NCBI RefSeq assembly: GCF_002899675.1
Contig: NZ_PKUU01000004.1
Location: forward strand, 246,372 to 310,371
Length of the DNA: 64,000 nucleotides
Source of the DNA: Clostridium sp. chh4-2
Lineage (GTDB): Bacteria; Bacillota; Clostridia; Lachnospirales; Lachnospiraceae
Direction of reading: 5' to 3'
Shown: one piece after another, positions 34,071-43,354 of the stretch
Position numbering within the stretch: the stretch's first letter is position 1
Layout of the letters: each line of letters opens with the position of its first letter
Program-made: the position numbers and the translations under genes
Notes under the pieces: model-generated
Database searches by the model: none
What the model saw: only the letters and a program-made list of their open reading frames with translations
What the model was told of the DNA's origin: nothing

Positions 34071-35306
34071 CTATCCGATCAGCCATCCGTCAAAGAGTTT
34101 ACCGAAATAATCTTTAAATCCGGCCTCTTCCACGGTCCCGTTCGTCAAAACCTGCACCTCTCCCAGCGCCTTGCCGTTTAAGCTGTATTTCAGCGTACCT
34201 GCCACCTGTCCCGGGTCCACAGGCGCTTCTAAAAGTTCTTCTAATACCAGTTCTTTTTCAATATTATTAAAATCTTCCCCTTTCAGGCTCAGATAGGAGA
34301 ATGTGCCTCCGTATTTCAGCGGAACCGTTTCTTCCACTCCGTTTTTCACCATCATTTCCGGCAATGGAAGCATTTCTTTATCTTCATATAATTTACAGTT
34401 GGCATATCCGTAATTTAAAAGGGTCTGGGCATCGGCGAATCTGGCTTTATAATCAGGGGCTGCCATGACCGTTGCGATCAGGCGGACTCCATCCTTTTCT
34501 GCGGTGGCTGAAAAGCAGTATTTAGCCAGTGAGGTGGAGCCGGTTTTCAGGCCTGTCGTTGTAAAATTAGTGGCCATTTTCAGCAGTTTGTTGGTATTGG
34601 AAAGGCCAAATTCCTTGGTTCCCTGTTTGGTAACATGGGTGATGTTTTCCATCCATATGGTAGAATAGTTATGTATTTGAGGATATTTGTTGATCAGTTC
34701 TCTGGACATAAGCGCTATGTCCCTGGCCGTGGTCACATGGGTCAGGGAATCCGTCAGGCCGCAGCAGTCCTCGAAATGGGTGTTGTTCATGCCCAGTCCT
34801 TTAGCCCGTTCGTTCATCATCTGTACAAATGTCCCCTCATCTCCGGCAATGTACTCCGCCATCGCGACGCTGGCATCATTTCCCGACGCCACCACGATGC
34901 ACTTGATCAGCGTTTCCACGGTCTGTACCTCTCCTTCCTCCAAAAATACCTGGGAGCCGCCCATGGATTTGGCGTGGGCGCTGGTTACCACTTCATCCGT
35001 CATTTTGATTTTTCCCGACTCGATCGCATCGAAGATCAGGATCAGGGTCATGATCTTCGTGATGCTGGCAGGGCTTCTCTGTTCATCCGCATTTTTCTCA
35101 TAAATTACCTGGCCGGTTGACGCTTCCATCAAAAGTGCGGATGGAGCCTGGGTCTCCGGGCCTGAGGCGGTTTCCTTGGTATCTTCGTTCTGATTATAGA
35201 TTACATTGCCGCTCACCACCAGACTCGGCTCTTCTGCATGGATCACCTGAAGCGGATAAGCCAGGATCAGCAGACACGTACACCATATAGCTGCGATTCG
35301 TTTCAT
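34071..35306 (-). CDS. dacF: D-alanyl-D-alanine carboxypeptidase, DacF/PBP5 type
   Basis: 411 aa with a signal peptide (MKRIAAIWCTCLLILAYPLQVIHA). Peptidase S11 motifs: SPASITKIMT (SxxK, about residue 80), SGN in VVASGNDASVAMAEYI and KTG in GLKTGSTSLAKYC. A C-terminal beta domain (PBP5_C, about 300-400) and an amphipathic end (FGKLFDGWLIG) for membrane contact. It trims the terminal D-Ala from peptidoglycan stems. It is divergent from the polysaccharide deacetylase gene, also a wall enzyme. The exact paralogue (DacA, DacB, DacF) cannot be fixed from sequence alone. Confidence 0.92.
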   Translation of the reverse strand: MKRIAAIWCTCLLILAYPLQVIHAEEPSLVVSGNVIYNQNEDTKETASGPETQAPSALLMEASTGQVIYEKNADEQRSPASITKIMTLILIFDAIESGKIKMTDEVVTSAHAKSMGGSQVFLEEGEVQTVETLIKCIVVASGNDASVAMAEYIAGDEGTFVQMMNERAKGLGMNNTHFEDCCGLTDSLTHVTTARDIALMSRELINKYPQIHNYSTIWMENITHVTKQGTKEFGLSNTNKLLKMATNFTTTGLKTGSTSLAKYCFSATAEKDGVRLIATVMAAPDYKARFADAQTLLNYGYANCKLYEDKEMLPLPEMMVKNGVEETVPLKYGGTFSYLSLKGEDFNNIEKELVLEELLEAPVDPGQVAGTLKYSLNGKALGEVQVLTNGTVEEAGFKDYFGKLFDGWLIG

Positions 35307-35424
35307 AGCATCCCTCTATTCTAAATTCTATTACTAATGTATGGGAAATTTATTTTTTTTATGATATACTATATAGGCACATTTAATATTACGAAAAAGA
35401 AGAGATAGTAAGGGGCATTTATAC

Positions 35425-36855
35425 ATGGGAAAAATGGACTACAGAAAACGCCGCCTGAAACGGGGACGGCGTAAAATTTTAAATAATTTACCGATTATAC
35501 TAACCATCATAGCCCTGCTGGTAATTCTGGTTACCGGCGGTTTTATGATTAAGAAACAGTTTTTCAACAACTCAAAAACAGCGGCAACTTCGGAGGCGTC
35601 CGATCCGGCCCAGACAGAGATCACTCCTTCTTCCGAAGAGATCATCGATATCGGAGATTCGGAACTGGAGCTTTTAATCCAGCAGGCGGATTTGATGGCC
35701 CAGGGATACGATTATGACGGAGCAATCGCCCTTTTACAGAGCAATGAAGCATATTCTTCCGATCCTCAGGTGACTGAAGCCATATCCAAATATGAAGAGA
35801 TTAAGAATACACTGGTGAAAGTGGACAACTCCAAGATCACCCATATTTTCTTCCACTCTCTCATCATGGATACCAGCAAAGCCTTTGACGGGGATTCCAA
35901 AGAAAAGGGTTACAACCAGATGATGACCACTAAGGATGAGTTTTTAAAGATCCTGCAGTCCATGTATGACCGTGGATTTGTCCTGATCCGCATTCACGAC
36001 ATCGCGGAAGAAGTCATCGGAGAAGACGGAGTTCCCCGGTTTGTAAAAAAAGATATCATGCTTCCGGAAGGAAAACAGCCATTTGTCATGTCCCAGGATG
36101 ATGTCTGCTATTACGAATACATGGAAGGGGACGGATTCGCTTCCAAAATGATCATCGGTGAAGACGGAAAACCCACCACTGAGATGAAGATGGACGACGG
36201 AACCATGTCCGTAGGATCTTATGATCTGGTTCCTTTATTGGAAGATTTTATTCAGGAACACCCCGATTTTTCCTATAAAGGCGCGCGGGCAATCATCGCG
36301 TTTACCGGTTATAACGGAATCTTAGGATACCGCACCGCCGCTTCCTACAGTGAAAATCCCACCTATGATCAGGACCGGGAAGAAGCAGCCAAAGTAGCCC
36401 AATGCCTTCGTGACAACGGATGGGAACTGGCGTCTCACAGCTGGGGTCACCGCAACATGGGAGCCATCAAATACGAAGATTTCAAGACAGATACGGATAA
36501 ATGGAAAGCCGAAGTGGAGAGTTTAATCGGCCCGACCGATATCATTTTATTCCCATTCGGAAGCGATATCGGCGACTGGCATCCATATACCAACGATAAT
36601 TCCCGATTTGAATATTTAAAATCAGCGGGATTCCGCTATTTCTGCAACGTGGATTCTCATCAGTACTGGATTCAGTTCGGCGAAGACCACCTGCGCCAGG
36701 GACGCCGCAACGTGGACGGATACCGGATGTACTATGATCTTCCGGAAACCAATCCGAGCAATCCAAAGCTCAGCGATCTGATCGATGTGGAAAAGGTATT
36801 TGATCCGGCAAGGCCAAAACCGGTAGCGCCTATGGGGAATGGAAATACACCTTAG
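35425..36855 (+). CDS. Membrane-anchored polysaccharide deacetylase-like protein
   Basis: 476 aa. Basic start (KRRLKRGRRK), one membrane helix (about 20-42), a Ser/Thr linker, a short helical region with repeats (YDYDGAIALLQSNEAY), then a NodB-like fold (about 145-455). Likely metal ligands are the Asp pair in MSQDDVCYYEYM and the HxxxH in LASHSWGHRNM; FPFGSDIGDWHPY and the late HQYWIQF region follow. Family members remove acetyl groups from peptidoglycan or other glycans. Catalytic competence is likely but diverged. Promoter upstream is A/T-rich with TATACT near 35368. Confidence 0.8.
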   Translation: MGKMDYRKRRLKRGRRKILNNLPIILTIIALLVILVTGGFMIKKQFFNNSKTAATSEASDPAQTEITPSSEEIIDIGDSELELLIQQADLMAQGYDYDGAIALLQSNEAYSSDPQVTEAISKYEEIKNTLVKVDNSKITHIFFHSLIMDTSKAFDGDSKEKGYNQMMTTKDEFLKILQSMYDRGFVLIRIHDIAEEVIGEDGVPRFVKKDIMLPEGKQPFVMSQDDVCYYEYMEGDGFASKMIIGEDGKPTTEMKMDDGTMSVGSYDLVPLLEDFIQEHPDFSYKGARAIIAFTGYNGILGYRTAASYSENPTYDQDREEAAKVAQCLRDNGWELASHSWGHRNMGAIKYEDFKTDTDKWKAEVESLIGPTDIILFPFGSDIGDWHPYTNDNSRFEYLKSAGFRYFCNVDSHQYWIQFGEDHLRQGRRNVDGYRMYYDLPETNPSNPKLSDLIDVEKVFDPARPKPVAPMGNGNTP

Positions 36856-36891
36856 ACCATACGCCCGGAATATGAAAACGCGGAAAAAATA

Positions 36892-36984
36892 ACAAGACAG
36901 GAGGATTCAGGGTATGTTTGCCGGAGTTTTAATTCTTAGCGAATCTTAACTTCGAAACACGTACTCGGAATCCTCCTGTTTTGT
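36892..36984. terminator. Long hairpin between convergent genes
   Basis: ACAAGACAGGAGGATTC (36892-36908) pairs with GAATCCTCCTGTTTTGT (36968-36984) with one G-U; the 59-base interior has further weak pairing (TGTTT with AAACA). Longer than an ordinary terminator, it may be a small palindromic repeat element serving as one. Confidence 0.65.
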
Positions 36985-37070
36985 CATTTCTCAGCCGTTA
37001 ACAAGCTGCCAAAATATCAGCCCCGCACCCAAAGCCAAGAAAGAACCATTACAGCCGCATAGGCTTTTTA

Positions 37071-38507
37071 CTAACAATATCCGATCATAACAGCGATGCT
37101 GATCGCAGCAGAAGCGATCACAACCCAAATCAGGAACAGCGGAATCTGGAATTTCAGCCATTTCTGGAACGGAACGCCTGCGATTGCCAAAGATGCCACA
37201 AGAGAACTGCTGACCGGGAAGATGGTATTGGACAATCCGTCTCCGTATTGGTAAGCCAATACGGCAACCTGCCTTGACAGACCCACGATATCGGAAAGGG
37301 GCGCCATAATCGGCATGACGATAGCCGCCTGTCCGCTGGCCGAACATACAAAGAAATTAAATATCAGGTTGAACCAAAACATGAATACCGCAGCAATGGG
37401 GCTGCTCATTTTCGCTAGTGGAATCGAAACTGCATGAATAATCGTGTGGATAATCTGTCCATCAGTTAAAATCAGGGAAATTCCGCTGGCAAATCCAATC
37501 AAAAGCACGCCATACAGCACTTTTCTCGCGCCTGCAACAAATGTTTGTGCCACCTCTTCGAAGGTCATTCCGGAAAGAAGGCCGGAAGCAACCGCAGAGA
37601 ACACCATGAATGCTGCCATCATATCCTGGCCCCAGTCCTTATTGACAGCGCCCCATACAAACAAACCGAAACTTCCAAAGGTTAAAATGCAGATGACACT
37701 GTCTTTTATGGTCAGCTTGGCATCGAAATCCGCATCCTTTTCCACATCATCGAATCCCCAGGCAGACGTTCCGTAAAGAACACTCTTCGTCGGGTCCTTA
37801 CGAACCCGGAAGCAGTAGATCATCGTATAAATAATTGCCGCTGTGACAATAACTACAGATACCGCCATGCGGAAGCCGCTTCCGGAAAGTATCGGAAGAC
37901 CCGCGATCTGCTGCGCAACCTGAACGGAATTAACGGACATAAAAGAGGAGCCAAATCCGGCAAATGTGCTCAGATAGATAACTGCCATCGCAAAAACCCG
38001 GTCCATGCCCAATTGGCACGCGATAACAAGCCCGATCGGAATGAATGCGATTGTAGAGTTCACCAACGCTCCGCTGCTTCCCAAAAATCCGAATAATATC
38101 ATAATGATTGGAATAATCAATACTGCTTTTGCATGTAACTTTGCGATCACAAAAGAGAAAAAATTTGATAATCCTTTTGTTTCATTCACCACATGAAAGC
38201 ATCCACAAATCAGAATAACATTCAAAATCATACTTCCCTGTATTGTAAGCCCGTGGCTGAATGCCAATAAAAACTGAATTAACGTGGTCGGCGTATTTTT
38301 TACATATTGAAATGTTGTGGAATCCAGGATTTCCTTTCCCGTAACCGGATCGATTTTATATCCATATACGCCGGCCGGTATGATATAGGTCAATAATGCT
38401 GCAAATATCATAATACCGACGATAATAAGATAGGTATCCGGCATTTCAAACTTTTTTTTGGGGGTCACATCCTTTACTCCAGCCCCCTTTTTCCTTTCTT
38501 TTTCCAT
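37071..38507 (-). CDS. YfcC-family permease (DcuC/ArgD-type anaerobic carrier)
   Basis: 478 aa, about 12 helices. The start is basic, then MPDTYLIIVGIMIFAALLTYIIPAGVYG, the family opening, and MILFGFLGSSGALVNSTIAFIPIGL and FNFFVCSASGQAAIVMPIMAPLSD, the conserved half-helix regions of the C4-dicarboxylate/YfcC (DUF1504) group. Proposed substrates range from basic amino acids and peptides to short-chain acids. The gene is alone, with no linked enzyme. Confidence 0.85.
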   Translation of the reverse strand: MEKERKKGAGVKDVTPKKKFEMPDTYLIIVGIMIFAALLTYIIPAGVYGYKIDPVTGKEILDSTTFQYVKNTPTTLIQFLLAFSHGLTIQGSMILNVILICGCFHVVNETKGLSNFFSFVIAKLHAKAVLIIPIIMILFGFLGSSGALVNSTIAFIPIGLVIACQLGMDRVFAMAVIYLSTFAGFGSSFMSVNSVQVAQQIAGLPILSGSGFRMAVSVVIVTAAIIYTMIYCFRVRKDPTKSVLYGTSAWGFDDVEKDADFDAKLTIKDSVICILTFGSFGLFVWGAVNKDWGQDMMAAFMVFSAVASGLLSGMTFEEVAQTFVAGARKVLYGVLLIGFASGISLILTDGQIIHTIIHAVSIPLAKMSSPIAAVFMFWFNLIFNFFVCSASGQAAIVMPIMAPLSDIVGLSRQVAVLAYQYGDGLSNTIFPVSSSLVASLAIAGVPFQKWLKFQIPLFLIWVVIASAAISIAVMIGYC

Positions 38508-38869
38508 ATGTATTCCCTCCTAAGAACGGCTCATCATTAACTGTGCCATCCTTTCATACTCCTTTGCATCAATTCCTCCTCCCGGTTCTATTTTATATGT
38601 TTTCTTTGGATTTGTCTCGTAATCTACCGTTTTTTTCTCGCAGTCTTTGTCAAAAGGGAAGGCAGTTTTCCGGCTGGATAAAAGCAGTTTTCCTACTAAT
38701 CTCTGTATGATTAACGAAAAATTACTCCTTTCAAGCGCTTCGAAACGAATTATAAGCTATCACTTATATTTTTTCCTGTTTTTTCTAATTGGACTTATAT
38801 ATTCTCCTTGATCTATAATAAAGCTGCGTTACTAATAAGCGCTACTTTCATAGATTGGGGGAATATCCT
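38508..38869. other. 362-bp divergent intergenic region
   Basis: Lies between the YfcC and YitT starts. A TATAAT at 38815-38820 can serve the YitT gene with a poor TTGGAC 19 bases upstream. At 38729-38745 the near-palindrome TTTCAAGCGCTTCGAAA could be a repressor site. No ribosome-site-led frame of note was seen. Confidence 0.4.
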
Positions 38870-39508
38870 GTGAACACTACTTTTTTTTGTAAACGAATTA
38901 CTGAACTGGCTGTAGACTGCGTTGGCTCTCTACTCATTGGGATCTCCGTGGTGGTCTTTGCCTTAAACGCCAATTTCGCTCCCGGCGGAATTAACGGAAT
39001 GTCCATTATCATTAATTATCTGACCGGCCTTCCTATCGGAGCCGTGATCATCGGCCTGAATATACCGATTATCCTGTTCAGTTTCCGTCTTCTGGGCAAA
39101 CGATTTTTCCTGGTATCCTTAAAAACCATGGTGATCAGTTCCCTGTTTATCGATCATGTGGTCTGCTATTTTCCGCCCTTCTCCGGAAGCCGGCTGGCGG
39201 CGGCGCTGCTCTCCGGCCTTTTCGCAGGCACAGGATTTGCCCTGATCTATCTTCAGAATTCCTCCACCGGAGGCAGCGATTTTCTCATCATGTCCGCGAA
39301 AAAACTGAATCCCGGATTTTCAATCGGACAGATCACTCAGATCTTGGACGGCAGCGTTATCCTGATAGCCGGCTTTGTCTTCCGGGAAATCGACGCCATC
39401 ATTTACGGAATTATCTATACGCTGGTCAACAGCTTTGTTATCGATCTTGTTATGAGGCAGCTGACGTTGCACCGCAATTCCAGCCATATCAAATATCTGG
39501 TTCCATAG
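38870..39508 (+). CDS. Short YitT-family membrane protein
   Basis: 212 aa from GTG 38870 (GGGGG seven bases upstream). Five to six membrane helices with the YitT signatures GISVVVFALNANFAPGGINGMSIIINYLTG, NIPIILFSFRLLGKRF and NSSTGGSDFLIMSAKKLNPGFSIGQITQILDG. Typical YitT proteins are ~280-300 aa with a cytoplasmic DUF2179 domain; here the chain stops just after the last helix (VMRQLTLHRNSSHIKYLVP). It could be a natural short form or a truncation. Function unknown. Confidence 0.85.
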   Translation: MNTTFFCKRITELAVDCVGSLLIGISVVVFALNANFAPGGINGMSIIINYLTGLPIGAVIIGLNIPIILFSFRLLGKRFFLVSLKTMVISSLFIDHVVCYFPPFSGSRLAAALLSGLFAGTGFALIYLQNSSTGGSDFLIMSAKKLNPGFSIGQITQILDGSVILIAGFVFREIDAIIYGIIYTLVNSFVIDLVMRQLTLHRNSSHIKYLVP

Positions 39509-39580
39509 GAGATATTCAGTACAAATATAGTTCAACGCAACATCTATGACAAAATACTATTTTTATCCAAACCAGTAAAA

Positions 39581-39647
39581 ACGCACGAAAGAGGATTTCG
39601 GAACAGTGGGGTCAATTCCCAACCGTTCCATATCCTCTTCCGTGCGT
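39581..39647. terminator. Bidirectional hairpin between YitT and F5/8 genes
   Basis: ACGCACGAAAGAGGAT pairs with ATCCTCTTCCGTGCGT (one mismatch), and GGAAC with GTTCC inside, making a long stem between convergent genes. Few flanking Ts. Confidence 0.75.
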
Positions 39648-39680
39648 TCCCTTCATCACCCTTGTTAAACAATTAAAATT

Positions 39681-40469
39681 TTACTTCGATTCCACCCCAT
39701 ACACTTCAATCTGGCTCAGCGCCGGAAATGGCGAAGGATCATCCGCCTTAATCAGCTCACTCACCTTAATCCACTCAATCCCCTTTTTCTCAATGCTGAA
39801 TTCATGAGGCTTTACACTCTTTTCCATCTTCACCACTTCCTTTGATCCGTCGGAAAAGGTCAGAGTTGCGCTTACCCACCAGTTATCATGCGGGAAATCC
39901 GCTCTCGTATAAAGCACGATTTTATCAAAATCAACCGCCCTTCCAAAGTCCAATGTGATCTCAGCATCATCCTGCATATTGATTCCCCAGGATTCATACG
40001 GCCATTTTCCGTGGGACTCATTGGCAAGCACGCCGTCGATGGCATTGCGGGCTGCGAATACGGCCTCTCCCCTTGTTTCCACATTCGCATAGGCATGAGG
40101 GAAGCATCCGGTATCTCCATGCTGGTCCATCACATTTTTCGCCAGGTTCTTATAGGCGGAGATTTCAAATGGCCGGGCGCGGCGGAAAGTCAGATAATGC
40201 TTATCCCCGGTAAATGATTTCGGATTATAGGAAACTCTCTTTTCCTCAAATGGAATCACATACTCCACGCTGGATTTGGTCAAATATACAAATGCCTCAT
40301 CCATGGTATCGTCAATTCTCACCACATAATATTCATTGACATCAGAAGTCTCCAAAAGGATCTGATCCCCGGGTTCATACTCTGCCTCATAAACGGCAAT
40401 TATATGGTCATTATCTTCTGCCTGAAACTTTACATTATTGTCCTTATCCACGATACTCAGTTTCATCAT
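39681..40469 (-). CDS. F5/8 type C (discoidin-like) domain protein
   Basis: 262 aa without a signal peptide, so probably cytoplasmic. N-terminal half is an all-beta domain (LSIVDKDNNVKFQAED, GDQILLETSD, YLTKSSVEYVIPFEEK). Residues about 125-260 look like a galactose-binding fold: ARNAIDGVLANESHGKWPYESWG, DAEITLDFGRAVDFDKIVLYTRADFPHDNWW, ATLTFSDGSKEVV and the final PFPALSQIEVYG. Such proteins in Clostridia are uncharacterised; carbohydrate binding is likely. Start 40469 has AGGAGGATA. Single gene. Confidence 0.78.
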   Translation of the reverse strand: MMKLSIVDKDNNVKFQAEDNDHIIAVYEAEYEPGDQILLETSDVNEYYVVRIDDTMDEAFVYLTKSSVEYVIPFEEKRVSYNPKSFTGDKHYLTFRRARPFEISAYKNLAKNVMDQHGDTGCFPHAYANVETRGEAVFAARNAIDGVLANESHGKWPYESWGINMQDDAEITLDFGRAVDFDKIVLYTRADFPHDNWWVSATLTFSDGSKEVVKMEKSVKPHEFSIEKKGIEWIKVSELIKADDPSPFPALSQIEVYGVESK

Positions 40470-40570
40470 AATAAAATATCCTCCTAATATACATTGTTTA
40501 ATACAAGTATATCAGGAGGATGGTCAAAACAAAATATTCAATTTCATTGATTTATGTACTATTTTACAGA

Positions 40571-41974
40571 TTATTTCGTTTCTTCTCTTGGCAGAAGCAC
40601 ATTCAGCAGGATTGCAACGATTGCAGCTGGAACAATACCGGAACCGCCGAAGATCAGCTGCACGCCCTGAGGCAGATTGGCAAGAGCCGCAGAATTGGCT
40701 CCAAGACCATATCCGAGACCGATCGCTACGGAAACAATTGTAATAGTTCTGGAATTAATATCATCTTTTGTGATCAGCTGGATACCGCTGACTACGATGG
40801 ACGCAAACATCATAACAGCTGCGCCGCCTAACACACTCTGAGGCATAATGGACACCAATGCAGCCAGTTTAGGGAATAATCCGCAGGCGATCAGGAATAC
40901 GCCGCCGATGGCAATTGCAAACAGGTTAACCACTTTTGTCATGCCTACAAGCCCTACGTTCTGGCTGAAGGATGTGTTTGGAAGCACGCCGAAAATAGCT
41001 GCAAAAGAAGATCCCAAACCATCGCAGATAACGCCGCCGGAAAGCTCTTTATCCGTAGCTTCCCTTCCCATACCGCCTTCTGTGATACCGGAAAGATCGC
41101 CCACCGTCTCCACCGCAGTTACGATAAACATAATACCGATAGGTATGATCGCCCTGGCGTCAAATACAAGCGGAACCGGCAAAAGCTTCGGAATTGAAAT
41201 CCAAGGCGCAGACGCCACTTTATCCCAGTTAAGAACCCAGGACTTTGTGATCTCAGCCGTTGTTCCGGCAGCCGCATCCGTAAACATAAAAGTATGAGGC
41301 AGAATAAATCCCATAATAGCCGCAACGATATATCCGATAATTACACCGATTAAAATAGCGGAAGAACTGGCAAATCCCTTGCATTTATGCTTTAACACTA
41401 CGATTGTAACCAAAACCACCGTACCTAAAAACAAATTTTCCAAAGAGCCGAAATCCTTTACGCCGCTGCCGCCGCCAAAGGAATTGATGCCCACGCTGAT
41501 TAAAGAAAGACCGATGGATAGCACAACCGTACCGGTAACAACCGATGGGAAAAACTTTCTCAGCGGTTTCAAAAACATTCCCAACACGCCTTCGAAAAGG
41601 CCGCCGACAATCGAGGCACCAAGTATGGCTCCATATGCGACCACACCGCCGCCCATAACGCCTGCCACACTTCTGCATACACCGATAAATCCTGAACTGG
41701 TTCCCATAACAACCGGAAGACGCGCTCCCACCGGACCGATCGTAAACAGCTGTACCAGCGTAACAATACCGGCCACCAGCATGGCATTCTGTAAAATGGC
41801 TACCTGAAGTTCATCTCCTGCCGTGATCCCACAGGCCCCTGCAATCAATATAATAGGGGTCAGGTTTCCTGCAAACATGGCAAGAACATGCTGAAGTCCC
41901 AGCGGAATTGCAGTCTTTAAAGGAAGACGTCCTTCCAGCTCTTGAGGTGAGGAATAAACTTTTTCCGTACTCAT
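40571..41974 (-). CDS. NCS2 family nucleobase (xanthine/uracil) permease
   Basis: 467 aa, 13-14 helices. Signatures: GLQHVLAMFAGNLTPIILIAGACGI, GTSSGFIGVCRSV, GTVVLSIGLSLISVGIN, the half-helix FAAIFGVLPNTSFSQNVGLVGMTKV and PQSVLGGAAVMMFASIVVSG, as in PbuX/UacT xanthine and urate carriers. Exact substrate is open. No purine riboswitch is visible upstream; a TTGACA-type promoter is. Confidence 0.92.
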   Translation of the reverse strand: MSTEKVYSSPQELEGRLPLKTAIPLGLQHVLAMFAGNLTPIILIAGACGITAGDELQVAILQNAMLVAGIVTLVQLFTIGPVGARLPVVMGTSSGFIGVCRSVAGVMGGGVVAYGAILGASIVGGLFEGVLGMFLKPLRKFFPSVVTGTVVLSIGLSLISVGINSFGGGSGVKDFGSLENLFLGTVVLVTIVVLKHKCKGFASSSAILIGVIIGYIVAAIMGFILPHTFMFTDAAAGTTAEITKSWVLNWDKVASAPWISIPKLLPVPLVFDARAIIPIGIMFIVTAVETVGDLSGITEGGMGREATDKELSGGVICDGLGSSFAAIFGVLPNTSFSQNVGLVGMTKVVNLFAIAIGGVFLIACGLFPKLAALVSIMPQSVLGGAAVMMFASIVVSGIQLITKDDINSRTITIVSVAIGLGYGLGANSAALANLPQGVQLIFGGSGIVPAAIVAILLNVLLPREETK

Positions 41975-42035
41975 ATAGTACCTCCATAATATAAATTTTT
42001 CATTAATAAAATAAATATTTTATGAACATACTATA

Positions 42036-42064
42036 AGGTTACCCATAATATTGAAAATTGTCAA
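42036..42064 (-). promoter_or_regulatory. Probable promoter of the nucleobase permease gene
   Basis: Minus-strand TTGACA (42064-42059) followed after 17 bases by TAACCT (42041-42036). The -35 is perfect, the -10 weak, 62 bases ahead of the ATG. Confidence 0.45.
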
Positions 42065-42175
42065 CCTTATTTTCCAATTAATATGTTTTTTTCCGTTAAT
42101 TCCACAATAAGCATATTTTGATATTTTCTATCTTTGAATATCTGACTATTTCCCTTCCGCCGGACGTATGGCATC

Positions 42176-43354
42176 TTATCGTATAGCCTCTGACCGTCCC
42201 GCCGCTTCCCCTACCCGCACTGCCACATGATTTGCGACTCTTGTATCAAAAACAGATGGTATAATGTACTCCGGGCACAGCTCTTCCCGACTGACCAGTT
42301 CCGCAATCGCATAAGCGGCGGCCACCTTCATCTCAGAATTGATGTCCCTGGCTCCCGCATCCAGCGCCCCTCTGAAAATCCCCGGAAAAGCCAGCACATT
42401 ATTGATCTGGTTGGGATAATCCGATCTGCCTGTTCCCATCACCTTAACACCTGCCTTAACCGCCTCCTCATACATGATTTCCGGCACAGGATTTGCCATC
42501 GCAAATACCACCGGATCCACATTCATCGTTTTAACCATCTCAGCAGTAAGGGCTCCCGGAACCGATACGCCGATAAATACATCCGCACCCTTCAGCGCAT
42601 CTGCCAAACTTCCCCTTTTCCCCTCCAGGTTCGTGATTTCACATAACATCCTCTTATGCCCTTCAATCCCCTTTTCTCTCTCACGGTAAAGAATTCCGTG
42701 TTCATCGCAGGCCGTCACGTTTTTTACACCGGCCGCCAAAAGCATCTTAATGATCGCAGTCCCCGCCGCTCCCGGCCCGTTTAAAACCACCTTGATCTCA
42801 TCCATTTTCTTCCCCACCACTTTTAAGGCATTGATGAGAGCTGCCGTCACAACAATAGCGGTTCCATGCTGGTCATCGTGAAAAACAGGAATATCCAGTT
42901 CTTTCTCCAGCCGCTCCTCGATCTCAAAGCATTTTGGCGACGCGATATCCTCCAAATTGATGCCTCCAAATGTGGGCGCCAGATATTTTATGGTCCTGAT
43001 CAGTTCTTCCGTGTCCTCCGTATCCAGGCAGACCGGAAATGCATCCACATCCGCAAAGGTTTTAAAAAGAGCCGCTTTTCCTTCCATCACCGGCATCGCC
43101 GCCTCCGGCCCTACTTTTCCAAGCCCCAGCACCGCCGTCCCATCCGTTACAACGGCCACCAGATTGCCTTTTGCCGTGTAACGGTACGCCGCACTCTTAT
43201 CCTCTGCGATTTTCCGGCATGGTTCCGCCACCCCGGGAGTATATGCGACGCTTAAATCATCTCTGCATTTCAACGGCACTTTACTCACCACGCCGATCTT
43301 TCCCTTGTATGCTTCATGGATTCTCAAAGCTTCTTTATAGTAATCTTCGTTCAT
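42176..43354 (-). CDS. NAD(P)-dependent malic enzyme
   Basis: 392 aa, bacterial short type. Malic N-domain: VAYTPGVAEPCRKI with the catalytic Tyr, GNLVAVVTDGTAVLGLGKVGPEAAMPVMEGKA, then PTFGGINLEDIASPKCF and the metal-binding PVFHDDQHGTAIV. NAD domain: VVLNGPGAAGTAI (Pro where Ala is more common in GAGAAG). It decarboxylates malate to pyruvate. The start overlaps the stop of the esterase gene (ATGA), placing it last in the operon after the DASS permease, so imported malate is the likely substrate. Confidence 0.95.
   Translation of the reverse strand: MNEDYYKEALRIHEAYKGKIGVVSKVPLKCRDDLSVAYTPGVAEPCRKIAEDKSAAYRYTAKGNLVAVVTDGTAVLGLGKVGPEAAMPVMEGKAALFKTFADVDAFPVCLDTEDTEELIRTIKYLAPTFGGINLEDIASPKCFEIEERLEKELDIPVFHDDQHGTAIVVTAALINALKVVGKKMDEIKVVLNGPGAAGTAIIKMLLAAGVKNVTACDEHGILYREREKGIEGHKRMLCEITNLEGKRGSLADALKGADVFIGVSVPGALTAEMVKTMNVDPVVFAMANPVPEIMYEEAVKAGVKVMGTGRSDYPNQINNVLAFPGIFRGALDAGARDINSEMKVAAAYAIAELVSREELCPEYIIPSVFDTRVANHVAVRVGEAAGRSEAIR

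Noticed and set aside
41975..42130. Purine or related riboswitch before the nucleobase permease
   Set aside because: No conserved purine aptamer core is visible; only an A/T-rich leader and a TTGACA promoter.
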